A stretch of 64,000 nt of DNA. It comes from Streptococcus constellatus subsp. constellatus. GTDB lineage: Bacteria; Bacillota; Bacilli; Lactobacillales; Streptococcaceae. Below the pieces are notes generated by a model. That model was given only the letters and a program-made list of their open reading frames with translations. It was not told the DNA's origin and searched no databases. The stretch spans positions 1,302,001 through 1,366,000 of the forward strand of contig NZ_AP014647.1 of assembly GCF_023167545.1 (NCBI RefSeq). Reading direction: 5' to 3'. Within the stretch, counting starts at the first letter, position 1. The number at the start of each line of letters is the position of its first letter. Of this stretch, positions 9,277 through 18,442 are shown in pieces. The translations under genes were made by a program, and so were the position numbers.

Positions 9277-10242
9277 TTAATTATTTAGTACAACCACTTT
9301 ACCAAATCCCGCTTGACTTTCGATATAAGAATGGGCTGCTGGGATTTGCTCTAACGAAAAGATTCGTTGAGGAGATACATTGATTTTATAAGCATCAATA
9401 TAGCTAAAAAGTTCATCAATAAGCTGCTGATGCACATTTCCTGAATAAAAACTAGTCAAATAACTATTGTTTCTTATTTCTACGATTGGATCAAACTCCT
9501 CTACATACCATTTGCCACCTAATTGACCAGTGTTACAGATAATTCCTGCACTTTGAATATGGTCAAATGAATTTTTTAGAGTAGCCGGACCGACTAATTC
9601 AAGGATTTTATCAAACTTTTCCTCAGTTTGCAAAACTCCTCTTTCATCTAAAATAATTTCATCAAAGCCTTGCTGTTGAAGCAAATCTTTTTTAGCAAGA
9701 GAACGAACTGCACCAACTACACGATTCTGTGGGAATTGCGCCTTTACTAACTTTAAAAAGGCTAACCCAACACCACTCGTTGCAGCTCGGACTAAGATTG
9801 AGTCTCCCTCTTTTATCTGCATATTTTTGAAGGAGCCAAAAGCAGTATAGTAGGTCTCCGGTATTGCTGCTAATTCCGCCCAAGATAATTGACTGTCTAC
9901 AGGGTAAATCTGCTCATTTGGAAGTAATACATATTCAGCATAAGAATCGTCATACGCACGTCCCATTTTGCCCATAATAGAAACAATTTTTTACCCTTCC
10001 TGCAAATCTCTCCTTGTCGTTTCAACTACTTGTCCTACACACTCAATTCCTAAAATACGAGGGAATTGAACAGTTGGAGATAGACCTTTCCGAGTAAAAA
10101 TTTCTGAATGATTGATACCAAAACCTTTGATTTTGACTAAGGTCCATCCTTCTTTTACAGATGGGATAGCTCGTTCTTCTAGAACAAATTTCTCTGGACC
10201 GCCTGGCTCATAAATCACCATTGCTTTCATTTTATTTCTCAT
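9277..10242 (-). pseudogene. Zinc-type alcohol dehydrogenase / quinone oxidoreductase, interrupted by one nonsense codon
   Basis: An MDR-superfamily NADPH:quinone oxidoreductase-like gene of 321 codons. The N-terminal GroES-like part (about 83 codons from the ATG at 10242, which has AGGAGG eight bases upstream) ends at an in-frame TAA, 9991-9993. The same frame then continues without shift through the Rossmann part, including VRAATSGVGLAF. At the break the codons read ...CAG GAA GGG TAA AAA ATT GTT..., consistent with CAA changed to TAA. Family sequences run straight through this point. Either a recent nonsense mutation or a base-calling error. It follows proV by 38 bases, possibly in the same transcript. 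Confidence 0.85.
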
Positions 10243-10280
10243 TAGTTAAACCTCCTATTCCCTATTCGCAAACATAGATT

Positions 10281-11000
10281 TTAACTAGCTAATTCGAGCA
10301 ATTTTCTTACAAATTCATTAGCTGGCTGTTGTTTGATTTCCTCTGGTGTACCGTATTGCTGAATTTGTCCCTTGTCTAAAACGAGGATTTGTGTCCCTAA
10401 TTTCAAGGCCTCTGCTATATCATGCGTAATAAACACGACTGTAATACCTGTATCTTCATGCAGTAATTTTAATTCATGCTGTAACTGATAGCGCGTAATA
10501 GCATCCACTGCTCCAAAAGGCTCATCCATTAGCAAAATATTAGGAGTTGCAGCTAATGCACGTGCAATCCCAACTCGTTGAGCCTGTCCACCAGAAAGAG
10601 CTGCAGGATAGCGTCTTTTTAACTGAGTATCCAGGCCAAGCATAGTCAGCTTTTCGTCAATGACTCTCTCTATTTCTATCTGATTTTTCTTTTGTAAATT
10701 TAAGACAAAGGCAATATTTTCAGCGACTGTTAAATGTGGAAAAAGTCCATTCCCTTGAATTGAATAACCGATGTTACGCCGCAATTCAATCAAATCTGTT
10801 TCTTGAACATCTTGTCCATTGATAAGAATTTCCCCTTGACTCGGTTTGACTAAACCATTTATCATCTTTAACAATGTCGTTTTACCTGAACCAGAAGTTC
10901 CTACAATCGTCAGAAAGGCACCGTCTTCAATTTTCAAATCCAATTGTTTAATAATGTCTTGATTTCCATATGATTTACTGACATTTTTATATTCAATCAT
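10281..11000 (-). CDS. proV: Osmoprotectant/choline ABC transporter ATP-binding protein
   Basis: A 239 aa ABC ATPase energising uptake of a quaternary amine (glycine betaine or choline). Walker A GTSGSGKTT at about 34-42, Q-loop near 82, signature LSGGQAQR near 136, Walker B ILLMDEPFGAVD near 156 and the switch His in FITHD near 191 are all present. It is the ProV/OpuCA type without C-terminal CBS domains. The ATG overlaps the proWX stop by four bases (ATGA). The order marR-proWX-proV matches the pneumococcal choline uptake operon. Confidence 0.9.
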   Translation of the reverse strand: MIEYKNVSKSYGNQDIIKQLDLKIEDGAFLTIVGTSGSGKTTLLKMINGLVKPSQGEILINGQDVQETDLIELRRNIGYSIQGNGLFPHLTVAENIAFVLNLQKKNQIEIERVIDEKLTMLGLDTQLKRRYPAALSGGQAQRVGIARALAATPNILLMDEPFGAVDAITRYQLQHELKLLHEDTGITVVFITHDIAEALKLGTQILVLDKGQIQQYGTPEEIKQQPANEFVRKLLELAS

Positions 11001-12529
11001 TTCTTCAAAATTCCTTTCTCTACAAGATAGTCATGAGCAACTTTAGCAGGTTCTTCTTTATCATTTTCTACTTTGTGGTTCAATTCTGCCATTTTGCTAT
11101 CGTTCAAAATACCATCTAATTTAGCTAGTGCTCTTTTCAATTGAGGGTATTTTTTAAGAGTTGTTGACCGAACAACCGTTCCTGCTTGATAAGAAGGATA
11201 GATTTTTTTATCATCTTTCAAAACGACGAGATTTGCTCCATGAAGCTGTCCATCTGTAGTGAAAATATCAATTGCATCCACTCTACCAGATTTAACTGCC
11301 TGATATTTCAGTCCGCTATCCATGTCCACTTGCGACTTGAATTTCATACCATAGGTTGATTGCAATCGGGCAAAACCGTCTTCTCGACCAAAGAAGTCAT
11401 ACTCTGCACCAAAGGTTAAATTGGAACCTGCTTTTGCAAGATCACTAAAAGTTTTAATATTGTATTTTTCTGCAATATCCTTACGAACTGCCAAACCATA
11501 AGTGTTATTAAACCCAAATGTATTTGCCCATTCTAATTGATATTTTTTACGATATTGACTTTCAAGTATCTTAAATTGACTTTCATCATATGAACCTGAT
11601 TGTTTAAGAATAACTTCCCAGATTGTACCGGTGTATTCTGCATAAATATCAAAATCACCTTTCAACATAGCCGGGTGAATATTGGCAGTCCCACCACCGA
11701 CACCTTTAGTCATTTTGACCTTAAGATTGGTGTATTCTTCAATAACTTGCTTTTGCATTTCACCTAAGATATAGTTTTCTGTCTGTGGTTTGGTCGCAAT
11801 TTTCACGGTTCCGCCCATTGGATTCATTTGGAAAAATGCGATGGTTCCTGCCATCAAAAGAACTATAGAGCTGAAAACAGCTAACCATTTTTTAGATACT
11901 TTTTTATGACGTAAGATTGATTTTTCAACCAAAGAAAGAAGAAAATCAAAGACCAATGCCAATAGGGCGACTAAAACACTTCCGACCAAAGTTAGGGTTT
12001 GGTTATTAGTTGTAATCCCACGGTAAATTGCTACACCAAGACCGCCAGCACCAACGAAAGAAGCGATCCCCGCAAGAGCTATGGTCATTGTAACCATATT
12101 ACGGAAACCTGCCATCATAATCGGAAAGGCAAGGGGCAGTTGCACCTTGGTTAAAATCTGCTTGCGTGTAGAACCCATTCCTTCTGCTGCTTCAATGAGA
12201 AGCGGGTCAACACCAGAAATGCCTGTATAAGTACTCCGTACCATTGGTAACAGGGCATATAAGGTTAATGCTACAATTGCTGTCTTATTACCAATCCCCG
12301 TAATCGAAATCAGAATCCCTAAAAGTGCAATAGAGGGAATTGTATAAAGAATATTCACTAAACCAATAACGACTCCAGCCCAGCTTTTTTTGAAACTAAT
12401 AAAAATCCCAAGCCCAACTCCAAAAATCAAAGCAAGTAAGATAGACAAACCCGATATCCAGACATGATCCCAGATAAGACCTAACAGAAACTGCCATTGA
12501 TTGGTGACTAATTTGATTAACTCGTTCAT
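10997..12529 (-). CDS. proWX: Osmoprotectant/choline ABC transporter permease fused to substrate-binding domain
   Basis: A 510 aa fusion. Residues 1 to about 230 hold the membrane permease with several transmembrane helices and the EAA-type loop EAAEGMGSTRKQ. From about 235 a further helix leads into an extracytoplasmic substrate-binding domain of the OpuAC/ProX type (starting near VKIATKPQTENYILGE). The fusion removes the need for a separate lipoprotein. Pneumococcal ProWX of nearly the same length imports choline; betaine or carnitine are alternatives. Both ends overlap neighbours by four bases, so the three genes form one transcript. Confidence 0.9.
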   Translation of the reverse strand: MNELIKLVTNQWQFLLGLIWDHVWISGLSILLALIFGVGLGIFISFKKSWAGVVIGLVNILYTIPSIALLGILISITGIGNKTAIVALTLYALLPMVRSTYTGISGVDPLLIEAAEGMGSTRKQILTKVQLPLAFPIMMAGFRNMVTMTIALAGIASFVGAGGLGVAIYRGITTNNQTLTLVGSVLVALLALVFDFLLSLVEKSILRHKKVSKKWLAVFSSIVLLMAGTIAFFQMNPMGGTVKIATKPQTENYILGEMQKQVIEEYTNLKVKMTKGVGGGTANIHPAMLKGDFDIYAEYTGTIWEVILKQSGSYDESQFKILESQYRKKYQLEWANTFGFNNTYGLAVRKDIAEKYNIKTFSDLAKAGSNLTFGAEYDFFGREDGFARLQSTYGMKFKSQVDMDSGLKYQAVKSGRVDAIDIFTTDGQLHGANLVVLKDDKKIYPSYQAGTVVRSTTLKKYPQLKRALAKLDGILNDSKMAELNHKVENDKEEPAKVAHDYLVEKGILKK

Positions 12530-12978
12530 GCTTCATCCTTTCTTGATTGGCTTAAATTTACTAAAATACGCTCTAAATAAATCTCAAATTCACTGATTTC
12601 CAGATCAGAAAAACCACTGTAAAAGATTTCAATGATTTCATCAGAAATTGCATCATATTCTGCTTTTAATCCTTTTGCATAATCTGTCAGACAAATCATC
12701 TTTTTCCGCTTATCTTTTTCATGAGAACACCGTTCCACAAGCTTCATGCGAATCATTCGGTCAATCATTTTGGTTAGAGTGTTCAACGTCAAGCCAGTCT
12801 GCTCTGACAGTTCGGTTTGGCTTTGATAATCTTTTTGCCAAAGCGCGTGTAAAATACGTCCCTGTTCTCCATTAAAAGCTTGAATCCCTCGTTCTAACAA
12901 AATATGATTCATTAATCGATTAGATAAACGATGAATTTTCCCAATGTAAAATCCACTATTGACTACTTTTTTACCCAT
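12526..12978 (-). CDS. MarR-family transcriptional regulator of the proWX-proV operon
   Basis: A 150 aa winged-helix regulator; the recognition region is around TELSEQTGLTLNTLTKMIDR and the wing around CSHEKDKRKKM. I start it at ATG 12978, preceded by an AGAAAGAAG purine run, because the longer in-frame candidate starts with TTG inside the promoter -35 (TTGACA). Being the first gene of the operon with ATGA overlap to proWX, it very probably autoregulates and controls transport. Two TTCTATAT-type repeats flank the predicted transcription start. Confidence 0.88.
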   Translation of the reverse strand: MGKKVVNSGFYIGKIHRLSNRLMNHILLERGIQAFNGEQGRILHALWQKDYQSQTELSEQTGLTLNTLTKMIDRMIRMKLVERCSHEKDKRKKMICLTDYAKGLKAEYDAISDEIIEIFYSGFSDLEISEFEIYLERILVNLSQSRKDEA

Positions 12979-12984
12979 TTTTCT

Positions 12985-13047
12985 TCTTTCTAAAACATAC
13001 GATATAGAAGTTTTGTTTATTCTACTATATAGAACCTTTTTTGTCAA
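12985..13047 (-). promoter_or_regulatory. marR-proWX-proV promoter with candidate MarR operators
   Basis: On the minus strand TTGACA (13042-13047) and TAGAAT (13019-13024) are 17 bases apart. TTCTATATAGTAGAA overlaps the -10, and a second TTCTATATCGTA lies just after the start site; each forms a TTCTA...TAGAA dyad. Confidence 0.75.
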
Positions 13048-13060
13048 AGATTTGGTTTCA

Positions 13061-13087
13061 AAAAAAAGATGAGCAAGTGCTCATCTT
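13061..13087 (-). terminator. Terminator overlapping the glycosylase stop codon
   Basis: AAGATGAGCA / TGCTCATCTT perfect ten-pair stem (13066-13087) with a T run on the minus strand; the TGA at 13081-13083 lies inside the stem. Confidence 0.85.
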
Positions 13088-13665
13088 GAAATAATCTTTT
13101 GAACATTCGCCTGCAAATCTGGTATCACTTGCTCTGCAAACCAAGGATTCTTAGCCATCCAAATCTGATTTCGTGGAGATGGGTGAACAAGTGGGAAATA
13201 TTCTGGCAAATAATCTTGATAATGTTTTACCGTATCGGTTAACTTTACAGTTCCCTTTTGATGAAGATAATACTTCTGAGCATATTGGCCAATAAGAATA
13301 GTTAATTCCAGATCTGGTAACAATTCTAAAATCTGTTGATGCCATTTTTCAGCAAAACCCTTGCGAGGTGGCAAATCACCTGATTTTCCATGCCCTGGAA
13401 AATAAAAGTCCATCGGAATCGCAGCAAAATAGCCAGAATGATAAAATGTATCATAGTCAACACCCATCCATTCACGTAAGCGATCTCCACTCTTATCATT
13501 CCAATATAAACGTGTTTCCTGCGCTTTAATACCCGGAGCTTGACCAACAATATTGATCCGCGCCGACTTAGGAGCTACAAAAAGTGGCTCAATTCCTCGC
13601 TCTGTATATACTTGATTTTGTGGATCAGCTATAATAGCTTTCTTAATTTCTTCTAGCGTTTCCAT
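13081..13665 (-). CDS. Uracil-DNA glycosylase family protein
   Basis: A 194 aa member of the UDG superfamily, which excises deaminated bases from DNA. The first active-site motif appears as VGQAPG near 40-45 and the second as HPSPRN near 162-167, with a YWND segment between that marks the family variant found in lactic acid bacteria. It is distinct from the classic Ung (no GQDPYH). Ten bases separate it from the upstream NmrA-like gene, so they may be cotranscribed. The precise base specificity cannot be inferred. Confidence 0.82.
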   Translation of the reverse strand: METLEEIKKAIIADPQNQVYTERGIEPLFVAPKSARINIVGQAPGIKAQETRLYWNDKSGDRLREWMGVDYDTFYHSGYFAAIPMDFYFPGHGKSGDLPPRKGFAEKWHQQILELLPDLELTILIGQYAQKYYLHQKGTVKLTDTVKHYQDYLPEYFPLVHPSPRNQIWMAKNPWFAEQVIPDLQANVQKIISR

Positions 13666-13674
13666 TCCTTGCCT

Positions 13675-14532
13675 CTATTTTTGATAATTTTTCTTCATAT
13701 AAGTTTTCAAATCAGTTGCCTGCCGTCCTGTGATTGTCCGAAAATCATCTGTCACAATGTCCAAGCATCCTTGACTCCCAGCTTGGTAGAGAGAAGCCAG
13801 CACAACCCCAAATCCTTTGGGCTGATCATAAAGAGCAGCAAATTCTTCAACTGTCACCGGCTGGTAGTCAATTTCATGACCCGATATTTCAGACAAAAGA
13901 TCAGCTAATTCTAGCATTGTATAGTTACGACCTTGAGTCAAAATGTATGTTTTTCCTTGTAGAGCAGACGATATAGCTAGTTTGACAATGGCTACTGCAC
14001 TATCTTCCCGCGAAATAAAGCTCATTTTCGAATTTCCCATTGGATAAATGACAGCCTTGCGCTCTATTAACTCAGGTAAGTAAGGCACCAATGGATCAGC
14101 ATACATAGCATTTTTGATAATGCTGTAAGAAAATCCAGCCGATGCTAGACGAGTATTTGCATAAGCAAAGAAAGCTGCCATGTGAAATGGACTATTGACT
14201 TGATCAGCAAAAAATCCAACAAAGATAAAGTGCTTAACTCCAGCTCTTTCTGCTGCAACGACTGAATTTTCAAATTCTGGCACACGCACAATGCTTGGAT
14301 GAGAAATACTTGGAATGTAAATCAAAACATCCGTTCCGCTCCAAGCCTCGACCATAGAATCTACATCTAAATAATCAGCTGCTCTGACATCAATCCCTGC
14401 TGCTGCATATTGACTCGCTTTTTGGGGACTCCGAACAGATAACCGAATTTCATTAGTGTCTAACTGTTTCTGTGCTTCGGCAACGACCTTTTGCCCCAAT
14501 TGACCTGTCGCACTCGTAATTGTATAAATCAT
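13675..14532 (-). CDS. NmrA-like NAD(P)-binding protein (QOR2/YtfG-like)
   Basis: A 285 aa atypical short-chain dehydrogenase. The start MIYTITSATGQLG holds the TxxTGxxG dinucleotide-binding loop. The usual YxxxK catalytic pair is not evident, as in NmrA and NAD(P)H:quinone oxidoreductase 2 relatives. The start at 14532 is chosen for AAAGGGG seven bases upstream; the frame extends ten codons further without a ribosome-binding site. Possible roles are quinone reduction or redox sensing; not determinable here. Confidence 0.8.
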   Translation of the reverse strand: MIYTITSATGQLGQKVVAEAQKQLDTNEIRLSVRSPQKASQYAAAGIDVRAADYLDVDSMVEAWSGTDVLIYIPSISHPSIVRVPEFENSVVAAERAGVKHFIFVGFFADQVNSPFHMAAFFAYANTRLASAGFSYSIIKNAMYADPLVPYLPELIERKAVIYPMGNSKMSFISREDSAVAIVKLAISSALQGKTYILTQGRNYTMLELADLLSEISGHEIDYQPVTVEEFAALYDQPKGFGVVLASLYQAGSQGCLDIVTDDFRTITGRQATDLKTYMKKNYQK

Positions 14533-14587
14533 AATGTTCCCCTTTCTTTGAAAGAAACTCAACTATTTCTAGCTGAGTTTACATCCT

Positions 14588-15988
14588 TTATTTGATTAAT
14601 TCATAAATTGCTTCTGCATAAATAGCAGCAGCTCGGAACAGGTCTTCTATATCTATAAATTCATTTGCTTGGTGCATAGTATCTGTATATCCTGGGAACA
14701 TAGCACCATAAGCAACACCGCGTTTCAAGAGACGACCAAAGGTTCCTCCACCAATAATTTGTTCATGACCTTTTAAACCTGTTTGTTTTTCATACACGTT
14801 CAAAAGCGTTGTCACAAGCGGATCTTCCATTGGAACATAGTGAGGAACATGCTCGTGCTCCGACAATGTCACATTTTCCACAGGTAAGTTTTCCAATTTA
14901 GATTTGATTGATGCTGGATTGGTTCCTTGTGGATAGCGGAAATTAAGAGTAATGGTGTTGTCATCGCTTGTTTCATCAAATCGGAAGACCCCTGCATTCA
15001 TAGAAAGAACACCCATTTTTTCATCTACATAGTCCACTTTTAAGGCTTTCCCTTCGTGGTCTTCTAAAAGAATGTTTCCTGCCACTTCAAGATAGTCTTT
15101 AGCGGAATCTGCAAAATCAAACTGAGTCAGGAATTTCGCCAAATAAGTCGCACCATTAACACCAGATTGCGGTGAAGCACCATGAGCAGATTTACCAACA
15201 ATTGTAACTGTTATTTGACCATTCGGTAATTCTTGGTATTCAAAGCGAAGTCCATGTTTTTTGGCAAATTCGTCCAATTTATCTACAAGATTTGGCATAT
15301 TTCCTGATACTACTGCTGTTGCAGATTCAGGAACCATATTTTCACGAAGTCCGCCAGTAAAGCTATGCAAGCGCGCAGCTCCGCTATTTTCCCCTGCAAA
15401 ATGAAGATATTCAGTAATATTTCCTTTTTCACCATTGATAATCGGAAATTCTGCATCTGGCGAAAAACCAAAATCTGGCTCTGGCAAACCAACGTGTTTG
15501 AAATAATAGTCCATATCAGCCCAGCCAGATTCTTCATCTGTACCAACTACAAAACGAACCTTCTTAGATGTCGGCAAGCCTAATTCTTTGATAATTTTCA
15601 GTCCATAATAGCAAGCCATCGTCGGCCCTTTATCATCACTCGCACCACGCGCATAGAGTTTTCCATCTTTAATTGTTGGTGTATAAGGATCTGTATCCCA
15701 ACCGCTTCCAGCCGGCACCACATCCATGTGTGCAAAAATTCCAAGAACTTCAGCTCCTTCGCCATATTCAAAATGCCCTGCATAATTGTCCACATTCTTC
15801 GTTGAATAACCATCACGCGCAGCTAATTCTAAGAATTTTTCCAAAGCCTTAACAGGTCCAGGCCCGAAAGGATGTTCTTTATCTGCTTTCGTATCATCTC
15901 GCTCGGAGTTGATTTCCAAAAGGCTAAATAAGTCAGCCAATAGAGCATCGCGACGTTTTTCAACCTCTGCTTTAAAATCAATCGTCAT
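14588..15988 (-). CDS. pepV: Dipeptidase PepV (M20 family)
   Basis: A 466 aa zinc dipeptidase that hydrolyses Xaa-dipeptides imported from protein breakdown. Metal and catalytic motifs seen: FAHMDVVPAG (H, catalytic D), ASDDKGP (bridging D), GTDEESGW (catalytic E and ligand E), FSPDAEFP, and a C-terminal histidine in DTMHQANE. The inserted lid domain includes the KSAHGASPQ histidine. I chose ATG at 15988 with GAAAGGA upstream; the longer open frame runs back into the nitroreductase gene. Nineteen bases separate the two, which suggests cotranscription. Confidence 0.93.
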   Translation of the reverse strand: MTIDFKAEVEKRRDALLADLFSLLEINSERDDTKADKEHPFGPGPVKALEKFLELAARDGYSTKNVDNYAGHFEYGEGAEVLGIFAHMDVVPAGSGWDTDPYTPTIKDGKLYARGASDDKGPTMACYYGLKIIKELGLPTSKKVRFVVGTDEESGWADMDYYFKHVGLPEPDFGFSPDAEFPIINGEKGNITEYLHFAGENSGAARLHSFTGGLRENMVPESATAVVSGNMPNLVDKLDEFAKKHGLRFEYQELPNGQITVTIVGKSAHGASPQSGVNGATYLAKFLTQFDFADSAKDYLEVAGNILLEDHEGKALKVDYVDEKMGVLSMNAGVFRFDETSDDNTITLNFRYPQGTNPASIKSKLENLPVENVTLSEHEHVPHYVPMEDPLVTTLLNVYEKQTGLKGHEQIIGGGTFGRLLKRGVAYGAMFPGYTDTMHQANEFIDIEDLFRAAAIYAEAIYELIK

Positions 15989-16007
15989 AAAATCATATTC
16001 CTTTCTA

Positions 16008-16613
16008 TCAACGTTTTTCAATAATCTCATCCACTGGCAAACGATAGCTTGGATCCAGTTTATCATCTGTGTAGCCAACAGTAATTAAAAGTTCTGGACG
16101 GAAGCGCTCATCAATATCTAACACTTGATTGACTTTTGACTTATCAAATCCAAGGATAATATTGGAACTAATGCCCTGGTCAGTCAATGCCAACACTAAA
16201 TTCATAGCTACCAATCCAGCATTAAGAGCTAAATAATCACTCTTTTGCTGTTCGGTGTAATGACTGTACTGAATCGGAAGATTTTGCATGTAATATTGCA
16301 ATTTTTCTTCAGACATATTTTTTATACCAGCAGTACGAGCAATCTTACGAGCGCGCTGCACCAAGTCTGTATCTGTAAAGAGAGCAATCGTCACAGGCGC
16401 TTCTTTGATTTGCTCCTGATTAGCATTAAAGGCAATCTCAGCCAAGTCTGCATTTCTCTCACGCACAACTACAAATTTCCAAGGCTGGCTATTATGAGCA
16501 CTTGGCGCTAAAGTTGCAATTTCAATCGCCATTCGCACATCTTTTGGATCAACTGCTTTATCATTGAAATGTTTAGTTGCATGACGCTTTTTATTTAATT
16601 CAAGAAATTTCAT
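16008..16613 (-). CDS. Nitroreductase family FMN-dependent oxidoreductase
   Basis: A 201 aa enzyme of the NfsB/YdjA-type fold that uses FMN and NAD(P)H. The N-terminal RHATKHFNDK contains the FMN-phosphate arginine/histidine pattern; SAHNSQPWKF binds flavin; GISSNIILGFD is the C-terminal ribityl region. The ATG at 16613 has AAAGGAAA upstream and TATAAT about 30 bases before. It is the upstream partner of pepV, as in other streptococci. Physiological substrate unknown. Confidence 0.9.
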   Translation of the reverse strand: MKFLELNKKRHATKHFNDKAVDPKDVRMAIEIATLAPSAHNSQPWKFVVVRERNADLAEIAFNANQEQIKEAPVTIALFTDTDLVQRARKIARTAGIKNMSEEKLQYYMQNLPIQYSHYTEQQKSDYLALNAGLVAMNLVLALTDQGISSNIILGFDKSKVNQVLDIDERFRPELLITVGYTDDKLDPSYRLPVDEIIEKR

Positions 16614-16717
16614 AAGGACTTTCCTTTTCTTATTATACTCATTCCATTTTACCATAAATTGGAAGAGCTTGCAGGGGGTTGAGTAAAATACTCCAACAAA
16701 ATCCTACTGCTCTAACT

Positions 16718-18442
16718 CTATTTTTTATTGTTCTCTTCAATCATTTTTTTAACTTGCATACGTTGTTGAACATTAAGGTTAAGTTGATTCAATTGCTTAT
16801 CAATGCTGGACTCCTCTGTCTTATACTTCTTATCATACATCTCTAATAATTTATTACGAAGAATAGGCTCGCTGATCAAATGAATTTCTCTTAATAGTTT
16901 CTCGTCTTCGTTTCCTTCCTGTTTCTCTTCTCCGTTTAGTCTATCAATCATAGAATTAATCTTTGCTAAGGCAAAATCACCATAAATGTTATCAATCAAA
17001 TTTTCCTTCATGATTTCTTGGATATTCTTAGCGAAAGTGTTTTGAAGAACTTTACCTTCTGAATATCCAGTTTCTTGATTCTTTTCAAGCATAATCACAT
17101 TTCCTGGTTTAATATCCGAAAGCATGTAGGGAGAGTGGGTTGTGAAGACAAGCTGTAAACTTACATCTTCTCGCTGTCCTTTTCTTTTCAAGAACTCAAT
17201 AAAATTATCAATTAATTTTCGAGACCATTCTAAATGCATTCCCATTTCTATTTCATCAATTAAAAAAATGTAGTCTTTGATATCATTAAACTGTTGTTGA
17301 GAAAACAGGGCATTTGAAAACAATCTGATGAAATTTATTTCACCTGCTGACATACAGAAAGAATCAAAATTTAAAATACTTAATCCTAGATGTAAGTACC
17401 TATTTAAAAATTCACAAAGTGAATCAAATTTTTTACAAATTTTTAAAAAATTTTGATTTTGTGATAAATCTCGTGGAAACTCTACTATTATTTTTTCGTT
17501 TTCTATGCCTATAATATAATTCTTAAAAAGGAATAAAACGCTAGAAATCCTCTGAAAAACTTCAAAAAAATTTACATCATAAAACCCTTCTTTCAATAAA
17601 TAAAAATCATCTAAGTCCTTCATTTTATTTTCATAAAATTTAATATCTGATTCCCAATCATCTTTATCTTCAGATTTATAATCAGCAATTTGTGCCAATA
17701 TTGAATCTAATACAACAAGACTTTCACCTTTTTCTTTATTAGTCGCCCTTAGTGTGTCAAATATTTTATCTCTAATATTTGTAATTAAGGTTAAACAAAC
17801 TTCTTTAATAAGTTCTTTCTTATTAAAGAGAGCTTGAGTTAATGAATCAGGAGAAAAATAGGATCTAGTTAATGAAATTTTAAATTTAAAATCAGAAAAA
17901 ATTTCTTTACTATAAAACTCAGAATAGACTCTATAATAATTTTCTAACGGAGACCAATTAGCTTCCATTCCTACGGTATTATTATCTACCAACCCAGATC
18001 CACCTCCAAAAGATTGATTGTGCAAATTAAAGTAACTTATTACAGTGTTCACATTTATTTCTTGAGGTAATCCATCATCGCCATTAATTTCAAAGTTCTC
18101 ATTCTCTCGTACAGTCATATTATATTGTTTGACTTTGAATTTTTCATTATCCTTAAATACTTTAAAATAGGAATTATTATTGTTTAAATGAGAATCTGAA
18201 TTTTGTGTTACATATTTTATCAATTCCAATAAAGTTGATTTCCCAGTCCCATTTATCCCAACTATTGGTGAAATATTATAAATAGACTCTCCATAAAAGT
18301 TTTCAATATAATCTGGATTTTTATCAATTTTTAATTCATTCGTTTCAAAGTTAAAATCAACTTTATATTCGTCTGAAAAATTAAAAATCTGCTCTTTAAA
18401 AAGCTTATCATACTGCTTAATAACCAAAGCAATTAATTTCAT
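16718..18442 (-). CDS. ABC-type AAA ATPase, PtuA-like, partner of the HNH nuclease (candidate defence ATPase)
   Basis: A 574 aa RecF/SMC-like ABC ATPase. Walker A GINGTGKST lies at 62-70, an ABC-signature-like MSAGEIN at 364-370, Walker B YIFLIDEIEMG at 391-401 and the H-loop TTHSPYM at 434-440; the middle 200 residues are a helical insertion. Such OLD/PtuA-type ATPases act with nucleases in anti-phage systems. The ATG overlaps the HNH stop codon by four bases (ATGA), so the two are translationally coupled. No TOPRIM domain is seen, unlike OLD nucleases. Base composition is visibly more AT-rich than in pepV or uvrC on either side, which suggests transfer. Best fit: Septu-like ATPase with gene order reversed from canonical ptuA-ptuB. 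Confidence 0.85.
   Translation of the reverse strand: MKLIALVIKQYDKLFKEQIFNFSDEYKVDFNFETNELKIDKNPDYIENFYGESIYNISPIVGINGTGKSTLLELIKYVTQNSDSHLNNNNSYFKVFKDNEKFKVKQYNMTVRENENFEINGDDGLPQEINVNTVISYFNLHNQSFGGGSGLVDNNTVGMEANWSPLENYYRVYSEFYSKEIFSDFKFKISLTRSYFSPDSLTQALFNKKELIKEVCLTLITNIRDKIFDTLRATNKEKGESLVVLDSILAQIADYKSEDKDDWESDIKFYENKMKDLDDFYLLKEGFYDVNFFEVFQRISSVLFLFKNYIIGIENEKIIVEFPRDLSQNQNFLKICKKFDSLCEFLNRYLHLGLSILNFDSFCMSAGEINFIRLFSNALFSQQQFNDIKDYIFLIDEIEMGMHLEWSRKLIDNFIEFLKRKGQREDVSLQLVFTTHSPYMLSDIKPGNVIMLEKNQETGYSEGKVLQNTFAKNIQEIMKENLIDNIYGDFALAKINSMIDRLNGEEKQEGNEDEKLLREIHLISEPILRNKLLEMYDKKYKTEESSIDKQLNQLNLNVQQRMQVKKMIEENNKK

Noticed and set aside
12979..13047. Longer MarR start at a TTG (MTKKVLYSR...)
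   Set aside because: That TTG is part of the TTGACA -35 box; the message begins downstream of it.
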